Shown here piece after piece: positions 42,837-55,107 of a DNA stretch of 64,000 bases (the first letter of the stretch is position 1; each line of letters begins with the position of its first letter). Made by a program: the position numbers and the translations under genes. The stretch comes from Parietaria judaica (lineage: Eukaryota; Streptophyta; Magnoliopsida; Rosales; Urticaceae), in NCBI GenBank assembly GCA_954871525.1, contig OX940869.1, positions 21,728,001-21,792,000 on the forward strand, read 5' to 3'. Below the pieces are notes generated by a model, which worked only from the letters and a program-made list of their open reading frames with translations, searched no databases and had not been told where the DNA came from.

Positions 42837-43695
42837 TGTAGAGGGGGTTTTTCACCACCCTTTTCCAGTCACAAAGACATCATCAAATAATAAATAAATA
42901 ACAACAAATGATGAATATCTATGTTTTATTATAATTTCCGAAATGAGCTCGGTTTTCTTCCGTTGAATAGCTGGACAGATGAAGGATCATGAGCAAAGGC
43001 TCTCTCTATTTCTTTAGCCTTTATATTACAGGATGTTTCTCTCTTTTTTCTAGGCTTTCTTCTTCATTTTTCCGACCTCCTTAGTTGAGGCTTCCCTTCT
43101 CCTTTTATAGAGTTTTACAATTTACATTATGCCCCCTAGCCTTTTTCCCGCCTTTTCCCTTTTTAATCATTCGCCTCCCAGAGTGATTCGATGGAAGGCA
43201 TGGCGGATTTCTACTTTACGTCGCTTCCGAGCAGACTGTCATTTTGGGTAGGTGAGTTTCATTAAATGTACGTCCCTTCAGCCGTCATCGGGCCTTGCAA
43301 GCCCCGGCGCTGACACCTTTTATCGAGTGGGTAGGTGAGCCTCATTAATGCACGTCCCTTCGATTGTCATCGGGCTCTGCATAATCATCATGACGAAATC
43401 CCTCGTCGAGTGTGACGGGACACTTCTTCTCAACTCGCTTTTGTGTGGCTGTGCTTCCTCGCGATCAAACCTCCTCGGGGATGATCCTCCTCGGGAATAA
43501 TCCCCCTCGCTGTAGGGCTTCCTTGGGGATAATTCCTCGTCGGAGATAATTCCCCTCGGGGTTAAACTCCCTCGGAGATTATCCTCGTCGGGGATACCCC
43601 CTCGGGCTGAACTTCCTCGCCCCCTTTCATGTCGTTTGTGGGCAAAACGACACGAGTTGTGTTGAGGATGGATTTAACCAAATCCGACCTTAACA
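42837..43695 (-). mobile_element. 3' LTR of element a
   Basis: In plus coordinates it starts TGTAGAGGG and ends CCTTAACA. A TATAAAAGG box lies on the minus strand at 43101-43109. It is related over its length to the LTRs of element b, including the duplicated U3 segment. Confidence 0.93.
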
Positions 43696-44340
43696 GTTAG
43701 TCCCCCATTTTATCAAGTGTGTACACTTAGTAAAATAAAGTATAACTATTTCGGAGATCGATTCTAGCCGGCATTGGTTATCCTCCCGGTCGATGATTGC
43801 TTCTTCGGCTCCGCGCGTGGTAATATTGTAATTTTTTTTTTTTGAGAATCCTTGGCGTCCCCTTTGGTTGTTTCCGCTTGCTCCTTTTGCCTGTGTAATC
43901 ACATATACATATATGTATATTTCTCTTTATATTATTCTCGGCTCTCTAGCCGGACCGGGCTTGCTCGGCACCCTTAGCCGTATATAGGGTCTCGGCCTGT
44001 TTTGCCGGACCGGGTTTGCTCGGCACCCTTAGCCGAATATGGATCTCGACATGTTTTGCCGGACCGGGTTTGCTCGGCACCCTTAGCTGTATATATGTAT
44101 ATTGTTATATACTATAGTTTTCTCGAAGCTTTCATCGGTGCATGTGTAGAAACGTAGAAATTACCTCCTCCGAAGAGCCTGAGATAAGAAAAGGGTCAAG
44201 GGTCATACGTAACAAAATTTCGAATCAGTTCAATCAAAGTCGAGCCCCGAACAAGAGAGGGTCGGGACTTCCCCAGCTGGCAAAAAGGAAAAGATAAGGT
44301 TTATATTCATAAAGAAGAGAGGCGAATCAGTAAGATGGGA
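43696..44340 (-). other. 3' untranslated region of element a with 54-bp tandem repeats
   Basis: It contains the polypurine tract (43696-43711), a palindrome (43708-43735), and three copies of a 54-55-bp unit (about 43938-44096) that carries gccggaccggg-ttgctcggcac. No coding frame. Confidence 0.75.
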
Positions 44341-46205
44341 CTACTGGTAGAACTTTTTCAAGTGTTTCACGTTCCAACTCCGCATTACTTTTGCTCCCTC
44401 CGTATTCTTGAGCTCATAGACTCCCGGTTTGACGACATTGGTAACCATGTAAGGGCCTTCCCAGGTCTGCCCTAGCTTCCCGGCATTTGCTTCGGCGGTA
44501 TTCTGGAAGACTCGTCGGAGGACCATCTCCCCAACTTTGAACCTTCTCGGGCGCACTTTCTTGTTGTAAAAGCGCGCGATCGTGTTTTGATAGTTGGCAA
44601 CATGCGTGCTTGCTCGCTCACGCCTCTCATCGATGTGGTCGAGCTGATGGAGGAGACCCTGCTCGTTATTCTCCTCGCCGCTAGGGGCTAGCGTTCGTCG
44701 AAGACTCGGAATGTCGCCCTCTGCTGGGATCACAGCCTCCACTCCAAAGGCCAAGGCGAAAGGCGTCTCGTCGGTCGCGGAATGAGGGGTGTTTCGATAA
44801 GCCCATAGCACTCCTGGTAGCTCGTCCGCCCACAATCCTTTCTTTTCGCCGAGCCTCCTCTTGATGTTGTCAACGATGGTTCGGTTGACCGCCTCGGCGT
44901 TCCCGTTGCTGTGGGGGTATAGCGGAGTTGATGTGTTGAGTTTTATCCTCCATCGCTTGCAGAAATCTCTGAACCTCTTCGAGATGAACTGGGATCCGTT
45001 ATCGGCGATTATCTCCCGGGGCAATCCGAAGCGAGTAATCACGTTCTTCCAAACGTAACTCTCGACATCGGAGTCCTTGATGTTGGCGTATGCTTCCGCC
45101 TCCGTCCATTTGGTGAAGAAATCCGTGACGACAAGCATGAACCTCTTCTGTCGTGTGCCGATGGGCATGGGGCCGGCGATGTCCATCGACCATTTCATGA
45201 AAGGGTTAGGAACCGAGACCACTGAGAGTTCTTCGGCCGGACAGTTGATTGCTGGCGCGTGCCGCTGACATTTCTCGCATTTCTTGGCGTGGTTGATGCA
45301 ATCGCCGACAATAGTTTCCCAAAAGAAACCTTGCCGCTTAGTCTTTTTAAGCAGGGATCGCCCGCCAGAGTGATTTCCGCAATCCCCGCTATGGATTTCC
45401 CACATGACGTATTCGGCCTCCCTTTTGCCCAGGCATCTTAGGTAGGGACCCGCGAAGCTTCTTTGGTAAAGTATGTTGTCGAGGACGGTGTACCTGGAAC
45501 TTTTTGACTTGATCTTTCGGGATTCTTGCGGGTCTTCGGGCAGCGTTCCTTCAAGGATGTACCTTCGGAAGGGCGTCCTCCAGTCTTCTGTTTCATCGTC
45601 GTCCACAACTCCCCGCTCGCCTTCCTCGTCCTCGTTCTCTTCGATCTCGTTTATGTTAGCCTCATCCGTACTTGCCTCCTCGGCTTCTGCTCTTCCTCTA
45701 GCTTTCTTCTTTGCTGGACCCTCCTCTCTTCGGATGCTTGGCTTCTCCATCGATTCCACCGTGACGGACCTTAGTTCTCCGACTTCAGTGTTGTCTCCTC
45801 GCGTCACCTGTGTCAGGCTAAAGTAGTCGAATTTTCTTGAGAGAGCCTCGACCACTCCTGCGTAGGCCTCCATTCGCTCGTCGTTTTTCTCGTATTCCCC
45901 GTTTACTTGCTTCACCACGAGCTGCGAATCTGAGAAAGCATGCAAGTTCTTCGCCCCGATTGCCAAGGATGATTGCATCCCGATGATGAGCGCTTCATAC
46001 GCCGACTCGTTGTTGGTGGAACGATAGGCGAGGCGACAGGCTTTTTCTATCATGTCTCCCCTAGGGGAGATGATCCTAATCCCCACTCCAGATCCTTGTG
46101 CTGTCGCGGATCCATCGACTTGTAGCTTCCAGACGCCGGCTTCGTCGCTCGGGTCCACCGGATCCTTTGGCAACTCGATGAGGAAGTCAGCGAGCACTTG
46201 TACTC
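44341..46205 (-). pseudogene. Second RNase H plus integrase (element a)
   Basis: Open from the frameshift near 46200 to the stop at 44341. First comes an RNase H of the second Tat type (WKLQVDGSATAQGSG, NNESAYEALIIGMQ, FSDSQLVVKQVNGEY). Next is an acidic linker, then the HHCC integrase zinc domain (HSGDCGNHSGG...CEKCQRHA). The DDE core has Asp in WSMDIAGPM, Asp in IADNGSQF and Glu in NAEAVNRTI. The C-terminal SH3-like part (FKVGEMVLRRVF, WEGPYMVTNV) ends KHLKKFYQ. Catalytic residues appear complete, so this half would be functional if it were in frame with RT. Confidence 0.9.
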
Positions 46206-47546
46206 GATGTCGTACCCTCCCAGCTTTATAGACCACTTCGTCACCCTTCCCGACTGGCTCGGGCCGTGGATGATAGTGCGGATGGGTCTGTCGGTCATGA
46301 CGACGATGGTGTGTACTTGGAAGTGATGCTTCAGTCTTTCCGATGCGTCGTATACTGCCAGAGCAAGTTTCTCGGGTTGAGGGTATCTTGTCTCGGCGTC
46401 GAGGAGTTTTCTGTTGATGTAAGAGACTGGCCTTTGTTCCCCATCCTCCTCTCGCACAAGCACTTGGCTGATCGCGTGGTTGGACACGGCGATGTATAAG
46501 TATAAAGGTTCCCCCGGCCTTGGTTTCGTCATAATGGGCGGTGATGACAGATAGGACTTCAGTGCCTGGAAGGCCTCCTCGCATTTCGCGGTCCACTCGA
46601 ATTTCTTGTTCTTCCTTAGCAGCTCGTAGAAAAGGAGGGTCTTGTCGGCCGATCGTGAGATAAATCGGTTCAGAGCAGCAATCCTTCCGGTCAATATCTG
46701 AATCTCTCTTCGATTTCGGGGCGAGGGCATGCTCTTGATTGCCTCAATTTGCTCGGGGTCGGCTTCGACCCCTCGCCGAGTGACCATGTGGCCCAAGAAC
46801 TTTCCCGAGGACATACCGAAGGTGCACTTGGTGGGATTCAGCTTCATCCCGTGCAGGTTTAGAATCTCGAAACATTCCTCCAAGTGCTCGATGTGTGCCG
46901 CCGCCTTCAGGGATTTGACGACCATGTCGTTGATGTATACTTCCATGCTCTTTCCGATCTGCTTGTAGAACATCTTGGTCACCAGTCTCTGGTAGGTGGC
47001 TCCGGCGTTCTTTACTCCGAAAGGCATGACCTTGTAGCAGTACGTGCCCCTCTCGCTGACGAAGGCGGTCTTCTCTTCGTCCTCCGGGTACATCCTTATT
47101 TGGTGGTACCCGGAATACGCATCCATGAAGCTGAGAAGCTCGTAGCCGTGGGTCGCCTCGACGAGGCGATCTATATGCGGCATCGGGAAACTATCCTTCG
47201 GGCAGGCTCGGTTGAGGTCGGTATAATCCACACAAACTCGCCATTTACCATTCTTCTTCTTTACGACGACTGTGTTAGCCAGCCATTCGGGGTATTTTAC
47301 CTCTCGGATGGTTCCCATCGAGAGCAGCTTATCTACCTCGTCGTTGATGATCTTGTTTCTATCGGGGGCCATTTTTCTCCTTTTTTGCACGACGGGCTTG
47401 TGCCTTGGGTCGGTGTTGAGGCGGTGAGCTGTCACCGAAGGGTCGATACCTGGCATGTCCTCGTGAGACCAAGCGAAACTCCCCCGGTTCCTCTTTAGGA
47501 ACTTGATTAATCGTGCTTTGGTATCCGGATCGAGCTCTGCGCCCAT
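46050..47546 (-). pseudogene. Reverse transcriptase and first RNase H (element a)
   Basis: A gypsy RT in order: VKKKNGKWRVCVDYTDLN, FPMPHIDRL, SFMDAYSGYHQI, FVSERGTYCYKVMPFGVKNAGATYQ, then the active-site box written YIND instead of Y-x-D-D (codon AAC at 46929-46931). FLGHMVTRRGVEADPEQI follows. RNase H comes next (LYLYIAVSNHAISQVL, KLALAVYDASERLKHHF). After IKLGGYDIEYK the frame is lost near 46200, with a small deletion removing residues before VLADFLIE. The YIND substitution should abolish polymerase activity. Confidence 0.9.
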
Positions 47547-47738
47547 ACCGACAGTCCGAGTAGGATCGGATTCGTCGATGCAAACTCGCTCTACGTCCTC
47601 GGTCTGTGCTCCCCCCTTTCTTTCTTCGGCCCCCCGAGCCTCGATGTCTTCCGTGCTAAGTACCCTGGCTGTCCTATCGATGCTCTTCCCCCGCCCCTTA
47701 CTCCGCCCGGGGAATCTTGGGGCGGGCGTCGCTAATTG

Positions 47739-48506
47739 CTATGATCCGGCCGGTTCTCCCTTCTCTGTTTGCTTAATTCCCTTCTCGGCAGTCATCGACT
47801 TGTGGTGCATCATGTAGCAAATCCAATACGCGTCCCTGCTTTCTTTGAGCTCCTCGACCTCCCCCTCTCTCTTTCCCGGGAATTTTATGCTTTGGTGGTA
47901 AGTTGACGGCATGGCCCTCATGGAGTGGATCCAAGGTCTCCCCAGGATAATGTTGAAATGTGACGGGACGTTTAGCACCATGAACTCCGTCATTCGGTTG
48001 ACGCTCCCTGCGCGGACCGGGAGGTGGACTGTCCCCATCGAGACGGCGACGTCCCCGTTGAAACCCGATACCTTGCGGGGTCGTCCCCCTATCGTGAGTC
48101 CCTCGATGCCCATCTTCGTCAAGCATTCGTAGAAAATGACGTCGACCGAGCTTCCGTTGTCAACGAGGATGCGGTAGACATCGCATCCGCCGACGCTGAG
48201 TTCGAGGACCAGAGCGTCGTCGTGCACATCAGCGCAATCCTCATTCTCCACGAACTCTATCCTTGCGCCTGCGGCGCCCATCTTCACGTCTTCTTGGCCG
48301 TGTTGCTTCCCCCTCCGCTGATAAGCTTTTATGCTATTGACCGAATCCTCGCAGAACCGTGATCCGCCCATGATCACCTCGATTCTCGCTCTCGAGGCCG
48401 GTCGGTCTTCCTCGCTACGCCTTGCCGGTGGCAGCTCGATTGCCAGGTTCCTCTTTGCCCCGTCTCGACCGTCCCTCCCGTCGTACGTAGGTTCTTCTTG
48501 TCGGCC
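47739..48506 (-). pseudogene. Aspartic protease region (element a)
   Basis: Same frame as gag and RT. LVDNGSSVDVIF carries the D-[ST]-G-type catalytic box, here Asp-Asn-Gly, which is usual for plant gypsy proteases. IILGRPWIHSM is the C-terminal LGR block. It is bounded by in-frame TAG codons at 48507-48509 and 47739-47741. Confidence 0.8.
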
Positions 48507-50309
48507 CTACCATGCCCTGTTCCCATTATTCCAAGGCACGGGAGGTTTGTATGTGAGGTCCTTGATCTCCCCTATCGCGTATCTTCTCTGGAGCTCCTTC
48601 TTTAGCATGGCACAATCTTCAGTGGCATGGCCATTATAGTTGTGGTAAGTGCAGAATTTGCTCATATCTTTTGGCCAAAACTTCGCCCCGAAGCCTCCTC
48701 GGCCTCCCGAGAAGCCCCCTCGGCCTCCAGACCCCGAGGATCCCCCTCGGTTTCCAGCAAATCTTCTTTGGTCGTTGGAAAATCCTTCCTGGCTCCCCGG
48801 GTATCTTCCTCGATCATCGGAGAACCGTCCTCGGTCTTCCGAGAATCCTCCTCGATCATCGGAGAATCGTCCTTGGTCCCCTGAGAATCCTCCTCGATCG
48901 TCGGATAACCGTCCTCGGTCCCCCGAGAATCCTCCTCGATCGTCGGAGAACCGTCCTCGGTCCCCCGAGAATCCTCCTTGATCATCGGAGAATCGTCCTC
49001 GGTTTTTCGAGGATCCTCCTCGGTGGTGGTCTATTCGATCATAGTCGTGATCTTTGTGCTCGTCAACGTGATACACTTCTTGCCTTGGAGCTTCCCGACC
49101 TCGTCGCTCACCGGGATTTCTTCGGTCTTCTTCTCCCTTCCTCGCTCGGGATGATGAGGCATCTCCTCCGTCCCCGCTTTCCCTTTTTCCATGTTGCCTG
49201 CCTTTGCTTCCACCTTGGTGGATCTTCTTCTGAGCCAAAGTCTCTCCCTCTATTTCCATGAAGAGCGTCGCCCTGTGGAGCGCGTCCTCGACCGTCAATG
49301 GGCGCATTTTTATTAACTCCTCACAGAAAGGGGCCAAATACCACAGCCCATGCTTCAGCGCCTGGATAGCGACGACGCTATCGAGCCCCTGGATTTTGAC
49401 CATAATGTCTTTGAACCTTCCGACGTACTGTCAGAGGGTTTCTTCTCGCCCCTGTGAGAGGTTCCACAGGGTCGTAACGGTTGCCTCGTTCTGGACGTAC
49501 ATTGAATAGTGCCGCAGGAAACATGCGACGAGCTCATCGGAGTCGCCGATGGATTGCGATGGTAGCTTAGCGAACCAGTCGCTCGCCGGGCCCTGCAAGC
49601 TTTCGACAAAGAGGTGGCACAGTATGGCCTCCAGCTTCGTCTCCTCCCCGCCTACGCGCTCCGTAGCGATCCGAAATGACTTCACGTGGGTGTTTGGGTC
49701 CGAAGCTCCTCTGTACTGCGAGAGCCTGACCTTTGGCAATTCTCCTAGCTCCACGTTGCGGATCTTTGCCGAGAAAGGTGTCACCCTGGCCTCCCTGACC
49801 AACCTATCGATTTCGGGCGCCGCGCTCGTGGCTTTATGCACCTGCGAGGCTACGTATCCCATTTTTGCCTTCATGCTTGAGGATATTTCCCTCATCGCTC
49901 TCTGGACCTCCTCCTGGATCGTCTCCGCTATGGTGGTTGTCAAGCCTCCCGGCGGGTTCGTCGCATTCACCGGTGTCACGCCGGCGGCATTGAAAAGATC
50001 CCTAATGATCGGCGGCGCCTGAGGCGTCAAGTTGCCTTGCTCTCCCTCAGCCATTATTCCACCCGCTCCCCGAGCTGATGATCCCACGATCGTGCTCTCT
50101 GGGCCTTCCCTTCTTTGAGTCGCCCGCTCCAGAAGGGCAGTAAGTCTTCCGTTCCGCTCCTCCTGTTCTTCCGCCTTCCTGGCCGCCTCTTCGGCCACTC
50201 GTGTTGCCTCCATCACTTTCGTGTTGGCCTCGGCCAACTGCTGCCGGAGTCTTTCCATGGCTGGGACTTCGTCCCCTTCTACGGTGATGACGTTGTCGTT
50301 CGATGACAT
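48507..50309 (-). pseudogene. Gag (element a), with in-frame TGA
   Basis: It starts at MSSNDNVITVEGDEV (ATG 50307-50309), continues with a coiled-coil N-terminus, and then the capsid retrotransposon-gag domain (LRHYSMYVQNEATVTTLWNLSQGREETL). TGA at 49431-49433 follows, and the frame continues QYVGRFKDIMVKIQ. The C-terminal part is a 14-residue GGFSGDRGRFSDD repeat (plus coordinates 48735-49025), an RG-rich nucleic-acid-binding stretch. A CTYHNYNGHATEDC zinc-knuckle-like motif follows. The gag-pro-RT region shares one frame, so a fused polyprotein is expected in intact copies. Confidence 0.88.
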
Positions 50310-50352
50310 CTCGCTCCTTGAAATTCCTGGCTGTGAGTTAGAAAGAAAACAA

Positions 50353-50373
50353 AGCCCCTCGGTGGGCGCCAAA
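50353..50373 (-). other. Primer-binding site (element a)
   Basis: On the minus strand this reads TTTGGCGCCCACCGAGGGGC right after the 5' LTR. It is identical to element b. Confidence 0.75.
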
Positions 50374-50374
50374 C

Positions 50375-51232
50375 TGTAGAGGGGGTTTTTCACCACCCTT
50401 TTCCAGTCACAAAGACATCATCAAATAATAAATAAATAACAACAAATGATGAATATCTATGTTTTATTATAATTTCCGAAATGAGCTCGGTTTTCTTCCG
50501 TTGAATAGCTGGACAGATGAAGGATCATGAGCAAAGGCTCTCTCTATTTCTTTAGCCTTTCTATTACAGGATGTTTCTCTCTTTTTTCTAGGCTTTCTTC
50601 TTCATTTTTCCGACCTCCTTAGTTGAGGCTTCCCTTCTCCTTTTATAGAGTTTTACAATTTACATTATGCCCCCTAGCCTTTTTCCCGCCTTTTCCCTTT
50701 TTACTCATTCGCCTCCCAGAGTGATTCGATGGAAGGCATGGCGGATTTCTACTTTACGTCGCTTCCGAGCAGACTGTCATTTTAGGTAGGTGAGCTTCAT
50801 TAAATGTACGTCCCTTCAGCCGTCATCGGGCCTTGCAAGCCCCGGCGCTGACACCTTTTATCGAGTGGGTAGGTGAGCCTCATTAATGCACGTCCCTTCG
50901 ACTGTCATCGGGCTCTGCATAATCATCATGACGAAATCCCTCGTCGAGTGTGACGGGACACTTCTTCGCAACTCGCTTTTGTGTGGCTGTGCTTCCTCGC
51001 GATCAAACCTCCTCGGGGATGATCCTCCTCGGGAATAATCCCCCTCGCTGTAGGGCTTCCTTGGGGATAATTCCTTGTCGGAGATAATCCCCTCGGGGTT
51101 GAACTCCCTCGGAGATTATCCTCGTCGGGGATACCCCCTCGGGCTGAACTTCCTCGCCCCCTTTCATGTCGTTTGTGGGCAAAACGACACGAGTTGTGTT
51201 GAGGATGGATTTAACCAAATCCGACCTTAACA
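50375..51232 (-). mobile_element. 5' LTR of element a
   Basis: 858 bp, with TATAAAAGG on the minus strand at 50639-50647. It is followed by AACGT at 51233-51237. Confidence 0.95.
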
Positions 51233-52052
51233 AACGTCAATCTTTCCTTACAAATGTTATCTGGCAACGTTAAATGACCTATCACTAGCCTACATGGCAT
51301 TCACCACTTGTCTCCAAGAACGACAACACGTTTTAGTGATAACATTTTTTGAAATAGAGATTTTTACGACAATTGTATCATAAACTTTTAAAATTAATTT
51401 TATCGTGGCCAAAATTCTAAAAACACTAAAAAATAATCCTACCATAACTTCCAATATTTTCCCGACAATATTTATGATTTATTTATTAATGTCCTAAAAT
51501 GATAATTTTTTCTGATAATATTTATAATTTATGTATCACAACTTCTTATTTATCACAATCTGTGACATACGTTATCTATCACAATGTGTTCGCAATGACA
51601 TTGCACAACATGTTTAAGGATTTTTCTATAATATTTGCTATGATAAGATAATATTATAGCAAATAATTTGCTTCTGTAAGATAATTAATTATTATCCAGA
51701 TTACATTTAATATTGTAGCAAATAACTAAACAGAATGTGTAATGTCATATACAAATACATTATGTAAAAAAATAAATTAGGGTTATAAATACATTATGCA
51801 TATACAGAATGTGATATGACAATGATAAATAAATTAGAAATATTTTCCGAAAAAAATTAAAATTTACAATAGGGTTATAAATTTATATGAAAAAAAAAAT
51901 TGATGACGCTAATGATTTTTGCCGCAAAAAATAAACGTTAGTGACTTATCTGCAAACAATTGATGACGTTAATGATTTTGCCGCAAAAAATAGACGTTAG
52001 TGATTTATCTGCAAGAATTTAGTAACTTCGATGATTTTTGCCGCAAATTTCC

Positions 52053-55000
52053 TTTTTTTATGCCTCGGCTTACCCCTTTAACTTTTTAATTCGTGCCTAT
52101 TTACCACTTAAAATTTGAATGTGTATCAAAATGCCTCCTTTGTTATATCTTTGCGACTACCGTCCAAATATAAAAGACTTTTGTTTTCCTCATCTCCAAA
52201 ACTAATGAACCAATTTTTCATAAAATTTCTCTTATAATATAATCTCCCTTGCATTCCCTCTTTGTACTGCTTGTTTGCCTTTAAAAACCAATATTTTCTT
52301 TATCTTTCACACTAAATGTTTTTTTTTTTTTTGTTCTTGTAAAATAACTCTTAGAGTGTCATCTCTCAACATTCCCTCTTGGTCATGTTGAAAAAGAGAT
52401 AATTTTTTGCCTTAAAATTAAAACAAAAAATCGCTAATATTTTTTTTAAAATATATAGCAATTAATATATATTAGAAATTGAGATAATAAAAAAGTTAAG
52501 GACCAAATTGATACGAAGTTATAAATTTAGAGAAAAACTAATTATATGATACAATGTGATAAGTTAAGGTAGCAAAATGTAAAAAAAAAAAAAAACGATA
52601 AGGAGAATTTGTTAAGAATGATAAATTAAGGAGTATTATTGATGTTTAATCTATAACTATCTTATCCTTAAGAATGACTATTATTGCAATTTATTCGGTC
52701 AAATACAAGAAGATGAAAAAATAACAGTTTTTGCATTTTTGTATTAGTTTCTTTCTTGCATTATATAACTGGTCAGTAGTTAGTAGTTACCATTCAATGC
52801 TAATTATTGTTTTCTTAACGCGAAAAACATATTATTATAATGAGACTCATTATAATGTTTATTTTTTATTTTATATGTTGGTTAAATTCCAACTTGTTCT
52901 TCTGAAACAAACTAATTTTACAGTTGTTAGGTTCTTTAATATTTGTCAATTAAATTTTTCTTATTATAGAATCTGTTGGAATATTGATGTTTAGCTTTTA
53001 CGTTATGAATCTACGTAAAAAAAAAAAAAAAAAAAACAATGAAAAATAATGAATTTTGGCTATGACTTCAAGCTTCATATTTCATAACCAATTGAAGGTG
53101 AGCCACACGATGTGGTTCCTACTAAGGCGTTTCCAACACCTTTTCACGATTATCCAACGGTCGTGACATGAGCTAATGCATTGAAGTCAACTTATGCAAG
53201 TGGTGCAGCTTTTTTATTATTATTTATTTTAGATTAATTTTTTATCGTTCGAATTGTAATCGTTATATATTGAAAATAAATTTTGATTAGAAACTAAATG
53301 ATAAAACACTTGGAATATACGACTCTATTCTCGGTTCATTGACATGTCATATTTTCATTTATATACGACTATTCTCGGTTTATGATAAAATAAAGTCAAT
53401 TTTAAAAGATCATTGACATATCATATATTCATTTAATAATGCAGTCATTTTTTTTTTTAAAAGAAAATTAACTTTATATTTGTGAACTAGCCCGGGCTAG
53501 AATAATCTTCCGTCGAAAATGAAGGACTTTTATAGTCAAGAAAAATAATTAAAATAGTGCATAAATGTCCATTTGCCCAATTCGTGTACGATGTTATTCT
53601 TGGTTTTTGAGCACCAACTCAACTTGAACTCATCAAAACACTTAGTATCAAATAAAATTAACTCATACGAAGAATAAGAGACAAAATCAAATAATTTTTA
53701 GTTGCACTAAAATTATCCATAAGCATCATGTTAAATTGTATTGGAAACTGAAGCCCATTGTAGAACTTCGTTAAGTTTATCGCCAAGTATATTCTCAACA
53801 ACTCCTCTTCCAGTGCCGATCCCGCTTGGATACACAATACTATATACACTCTACTTTGCATATCTCAAAGATTTCAACGTGACACCAATTAGTGTTACTC
53901 AAAATTTCAAAAGTAACGTCGATATTTATCTTTATTTGAGCGGCTCTTGTTTTTTACCGGCTTTGGTACCTATTTAAGACACTCAGTATCTTCCAATTCA
54001 ACCCCAAAAAAAGTTCAAATAGATAAAATAACTTTGTAATTTTATTTAGTTAAAATTTAGCTAATGTAGTATATCACAATATATATATATATATATATAT
54101 ATAAGATAGTACATATTATAACTAGCATTTTTAGTCAATGCAAAGTTGGTTCACTCTTAAGTCCTAGCTTTGCTAAGTGAGGTTGTTCTCAATATTGGTA
54201 CTATATAGTATAAACTATAAATAATAGTGTTTTCATGCTCTTTATTTCCCAAGAAGAAATAGAAATAGACATGTATTGATAATTTCAAGGGTATTGATTG
54301 AAAGTGGGTCACATGGTTACACGTGTGACACACATTTAATACGACAATTGGACATGATCAATTTAAATGATGCATAAATCATAATAATACACATCCCAGC
54401 TATAACATTTCCTCCATTTATTTGGCGCATGATTAATAAAGTACAGCTACTTATAATTTATTTTTCCTTATTCTATGTTTTATCGTCTTCTTTCTTTCTT
54501 TCTTTTCTTCATATAAATGGCCAAAATTTAGAGCCATACACACATATATACATACGTACTACTTAAATTTTTAATAAATTATAAAGGAAAAAAAATAATA
54601 GCCACTTAAAGTTAAATATACTAAAAAATATTCAAAATAAATAAATAAACTGCGCATGCTCATCTACAGGCAATAGTGGATATAAAGTGAATAGTTTTGG
54701 TAGTGTTCATTTTTGGGTACATATCAACATCAAACAATAGGCTAATAGTACAAGGTGTCCCAAATCCAATTAAGATGTTGCACATTCATGAGGAAAGGCA
54801 GATTTGAAGTATAAAGAAGATAACATATTTGGATAATGCTTTCCAAAACTTTAATATATTGTTATCTCTCACGTGAGTCTTGAGCTGAATCCTATAGTTC
54901 AGTGTCCATGTTCCATCTGGCAATTGGTTGGAGGGTCTAATTATGTCAAATTCAATTATGGCAAATACGCCAACGCTAGAATATGTATAAATTAATACTG

Positions 55001-55107
55001 TTATTGTTTATGCGTATTTATTTAAAATTAAAAAATATAGATTCTCTTAATGTGCGTTTACGTAATTATAATTACTAAACTATATGTCATGTATTGACAA
55101 TTAATGA
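52053..55107. other. AT-rich intergenic sequence
   Basis: About 3 kb without a recognisable gene. It includes an (AT)n tract at 54078-54104 and poly-A/T runs at 52320-52332 and 53019-53036. Confidence 0.5.

Larger units (their letters stand above)
42837..51232 (-). mobile_element. Ty3/gypsy Tat-type retrotransposon (element a), target duplication AACGT
   Basis: A full-length 8.4-kb element in minus orientation, with LTRs of 859 and 858 bp, a primer-binding site at the right, gag-pol between, and a polypurine tract at the left. AACGT occurs at 42832-42836 and 51233-51237. By eye the LTRs differ by eight substitutions and one 1-bp indel (about 99% identity), so insertion was recent. Pol order (protease, RT, RNase H, second RNase H, integrase) with two RNase H domains indicates the Tat lineage. 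Confidence 0.95.
42629..52052. mobile_element. Mutator-like foldback element, split by gypsy element a
   Basis: The left arm (42629-42836) starts gggaaatttgcggcgaaaatc. The right arm (about 51896-52052) ends in the near complement. Both arms contain repeated aaatcactaacgtctatttttt and tcatcgaagt-actaaattc words in opposite orientation, giving long inverted ends. The gypsy element is inserted in the left arm at AACGT. Flanks are T-runs on both sides, so the target duplication cannot be resolved. Confidence 0.65.

Noticed and set aside
46884..47498. Plus-strand 204-codon frame over the RT region of element a
   Set aside because: Shadow of the reverse transcriptase coding strand.
48735..49025. 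Regularly spaced near-identical units resembling a CRISPR array
   Set aside because: The units are in-frame 42-bp Gag coding repeats on the minus strand with no distinct spacers, in a plant retroelement.
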